DNA of 7,063 nucleotides. Source: Deltaproteobacteria bacterium (lineage in GTDB: Bacteria; Myxococcota_A; UBA796; UBA2385). Made by a program: the position numbers and the translations under genes. The DNA lies in NCBI GenBank assembly GCA_016845285.1, contig JAERSX010000466.1, positions 1 to 7,063 on the forward strand, read 5' to 3'. The notes below the pieces were generated by a model. The model did no database searches. It saw nothing but the letters and a program-made list of their open reading frames with translations, and was not told where the DNA came from. Below are positions 5,997 through 7,063 of this stretch, piece by piece (position 1 is the first letter of the stretch; each line of letters starts with the position of its first letter).

Positions 5997-6034
5997 TGGC
6001 CTGCCCGAAGGCGCGTTCGGCTCGGAGCACGGGC

Positions 6035-7063
6035 TCAAGGCCTGCAGAGGATGAAGATCTCGGCGCCGCCCACGGCAGCGGCGTTCCGTTCGACGCGGTT
6101 GAGCTTCACGTGGGTGGCGTCCTCGACCGTCCGCAGCTCCACGTCCGAGAAGGTCGCGCGCGCCAGCTCGAGGATGTGCTCGGTGGCCATCATCCGGGGG
6201 CGGGCACCGGTGGCGCTCTGGTCGGGGCTGTAGGAGAGCAGCAGGGGGACGTCGTGACGACGTACGCCGGCGAAGAGGCGGGCGAAGGCGGCCGGGGCCT
6301 GGCTGCGGATGCTGAACGGGGACTGGTGGCGGTCCACGCGGTAGACGCCGCGGCTCAGGGGCTCACGGCCGTGGGCCTTGTTGCGGGAGATCTCGGGTTC
6401 GTCGCGCCGGCAGATGGTCTCGAGCACGTGGTAGTAGCGGCTGTAGTGGTCGCGGGTGTAGGGCGGATCGGCGTAGACGAGGCCCAGGGGGCGATCCCAG
6501 CTCGACAGGAAGGCGTCGACATCACCGGTGAAGGTGTGGCTGGGGCACCCGGTCCGTGGCAGGGCGGCGTAGCGGCCGAGCCAGGTCTCGAAGATCTGGC
6601 TGGGGTCGACCCGACGGTCGCGCTGGATCTTGCCCAGCAGGCTGCGCTTCACCGTGCCGTCCCGGTTGCGTGGGCGCAGGGGCTGGGCGAAGTGCTTGCC
6701 CACGGTGTTGACCAGCTCGCTGCAGGTGCTGAGTGCGACGGCCAGGAAGTAGTCGCGGGCGGGCGGTGGCAGGGCGTGGACCGCGGCGAGCAGCCCGTCG
6801 AGGAAGGCGGCCTGCCGAAAGGAGAAGTAGGCCCCGCCGAAGTGACGGCTCACCACCGTGGCCGGCCCGGAGTGCAGGTCTGCCTCGACGAGGCGACGCT
6901 GTGCCGTCTCCATGGCGGCCCGCAGGCCGGGGTGACGGACGTGGGAAGGGTCGTCGGCCATGGTGGCGAAGGACGCCTGTTCTACGAGGTCGTAGAGATC
7001 TTCGCCCGTCTCGCCAGCCGCCGCGAGCTGTGCCTCCTCGAGGGCGATGACGGGCTCGAGGGC
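6035..7063 (-). CDS. D12-class DNA adenine methylase, C-terminal part (5' end beyond the window)
   Basis: The frame is open from the stop at 6035 to the right edge, giving 342 visible residues. A Met at 6961 exists, but the frame upstream (ALEPVIALEEAQ... then EDLYDLVEQASFAT) reads as coding and the fold needs more N-terminal sequence, so the gene is treated as partial. The catalytic motif IV DPPY is clear in LVYADPPYTRDHYSRYYHVLE (codons at about 6469-6458). Downstream are PLLLSYSPD and, near the end, HVKLNR before EIFILCRP, as in the D12 family that transfers methyl from S-adenosylmethionine to adenine N6. The AdoMet-binding motif I, normally N-terminal in this class, is not visible and should lie beyond 7063. 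No restriction enzyme is seen in the window, so an orphan methylase and half of a restriction-modification pair are both possible. Its downstream neighbour is the GST gene. Confidence 0.82.
   Translation of the reverse strand, partial: ALEPVIALEEAQLAAAGETGEDLYDLVEQASFATMADDPSHVRHPGLRAAMETAQRRLVEADLHSGPATVVSRHFGGAYFSFRQAAFLDGLLAAVHALPPPARDYFLAVALSTCSELVNTVGKHFAQPLRPRNRDGTVKRSLLGKIQRDRRVDPSQIFETWLGRYAALPRTGCPSHTFTGDVDAFLSSWDRPLGLVYADPPYTRDHYSRYYHVLETICRRDEPEISRNKAHGREPLSRGVYRVDRHQSPFSIRSQAPAAFARLFAGVRRHDVPLLLSYSPDQSATGARPRMMATEHILELARATFSDVELRTVEDATHVKLNRVERNAAAVGGAEIFILCRP

Noticed and set aside
5134..6054. A 306-codon plus-strand frame opposite the GST gene
   Set aside because: It is antisense to a recognisable GST and is a low-complexity Gly/Val/Glu-rich shadow.
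6981..6996. Inverted repeat TCTACGA-GG-TCGTAGA as a possible operator near an internal methylase Met
   Set aside because: It lies inside the open methylase frame and spells ordinary codons (LYDLVE). Allowing variable spacers, a 7+7 repeat is expected by chance in a window this size.
6733..7050. A 105-codon plus-strand frame rich in Arg and Pro
   Set aside because: It is antisense to the methylase and has the composition typical of a GC-rich shadow frame.

Overview
The window is a GC-rich, densely coded bacterial chromosome segment with strong G/C bias at third codon positions. No tRNA, rRNA, insertion sequence, CRISPR array or replication origin is visible. A short lipoprotein signal peptide followed by an Asp/Thr-rich linker is a style common in Myxococcota and related former Deltaproteobacteria. 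The FadA/FadB-type proteins and the three-His-box desaturase also fit a Gram-negative environmental bacterium of that kind. The lineage is an inference from protein style only.

Layout. Positions 1-209 (minus) hold the start of a lipoprotein gene that runs off the left edge. A divergent promoter region (210-335) carries a perfect 14-bp palindrome, a likely TetR-family operator matching the mycobacterial KstR consensus. It is followed by a two-gene beta-oxidation operon on the plus strand: a thiolase (336-1583) and a trifunctional-type enoyl-CoA hydratase/3-hydroxyacyl-CoA dehydrogenase (1580-3724). The two are joined by an ATGA overlap, and a strong GC hairpin follows the second stop codon. 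The gap after the operon contains, on the minus strand, a 50-residue open frame that looks like the N-terminal strands of a YceI-family lipocalin-like protein cut short (3752-3904). Next is a plus-strand membrane fatty acid desaturase (3912-4922). On the minus strand, overlapping its tail by 20 bp, is a glutathione S-transferase family protein with a long C-terminal extension (4903-5970). Upstream of that on the same strand is a D12-class DNA adenine methylase whose N-terminus lies beyond the right edge (6035 to >7063).

How the genes fit together. The thiolase and FadJ-like protein would together carry out hydration, NAD-dependent oxidation and thiolytic cleavage of enoyl-CoAs. The desaturase acts on acyl lipids, so the left and middle parts share a lipid theme, and the YceI family is itself associated with binding isoprenoid or lipid-like molecules. 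The GST-like protein and the methylase may be co-transcribed but have no clear shared function.

I found no convincing novel multi-gene system. The points most worth a second look are the KstR-like operator before the beta-oxidation operon, the YceI remnant packed against the desaturase start, and the ambiguous (possibly leaderless) start of the desaturase.
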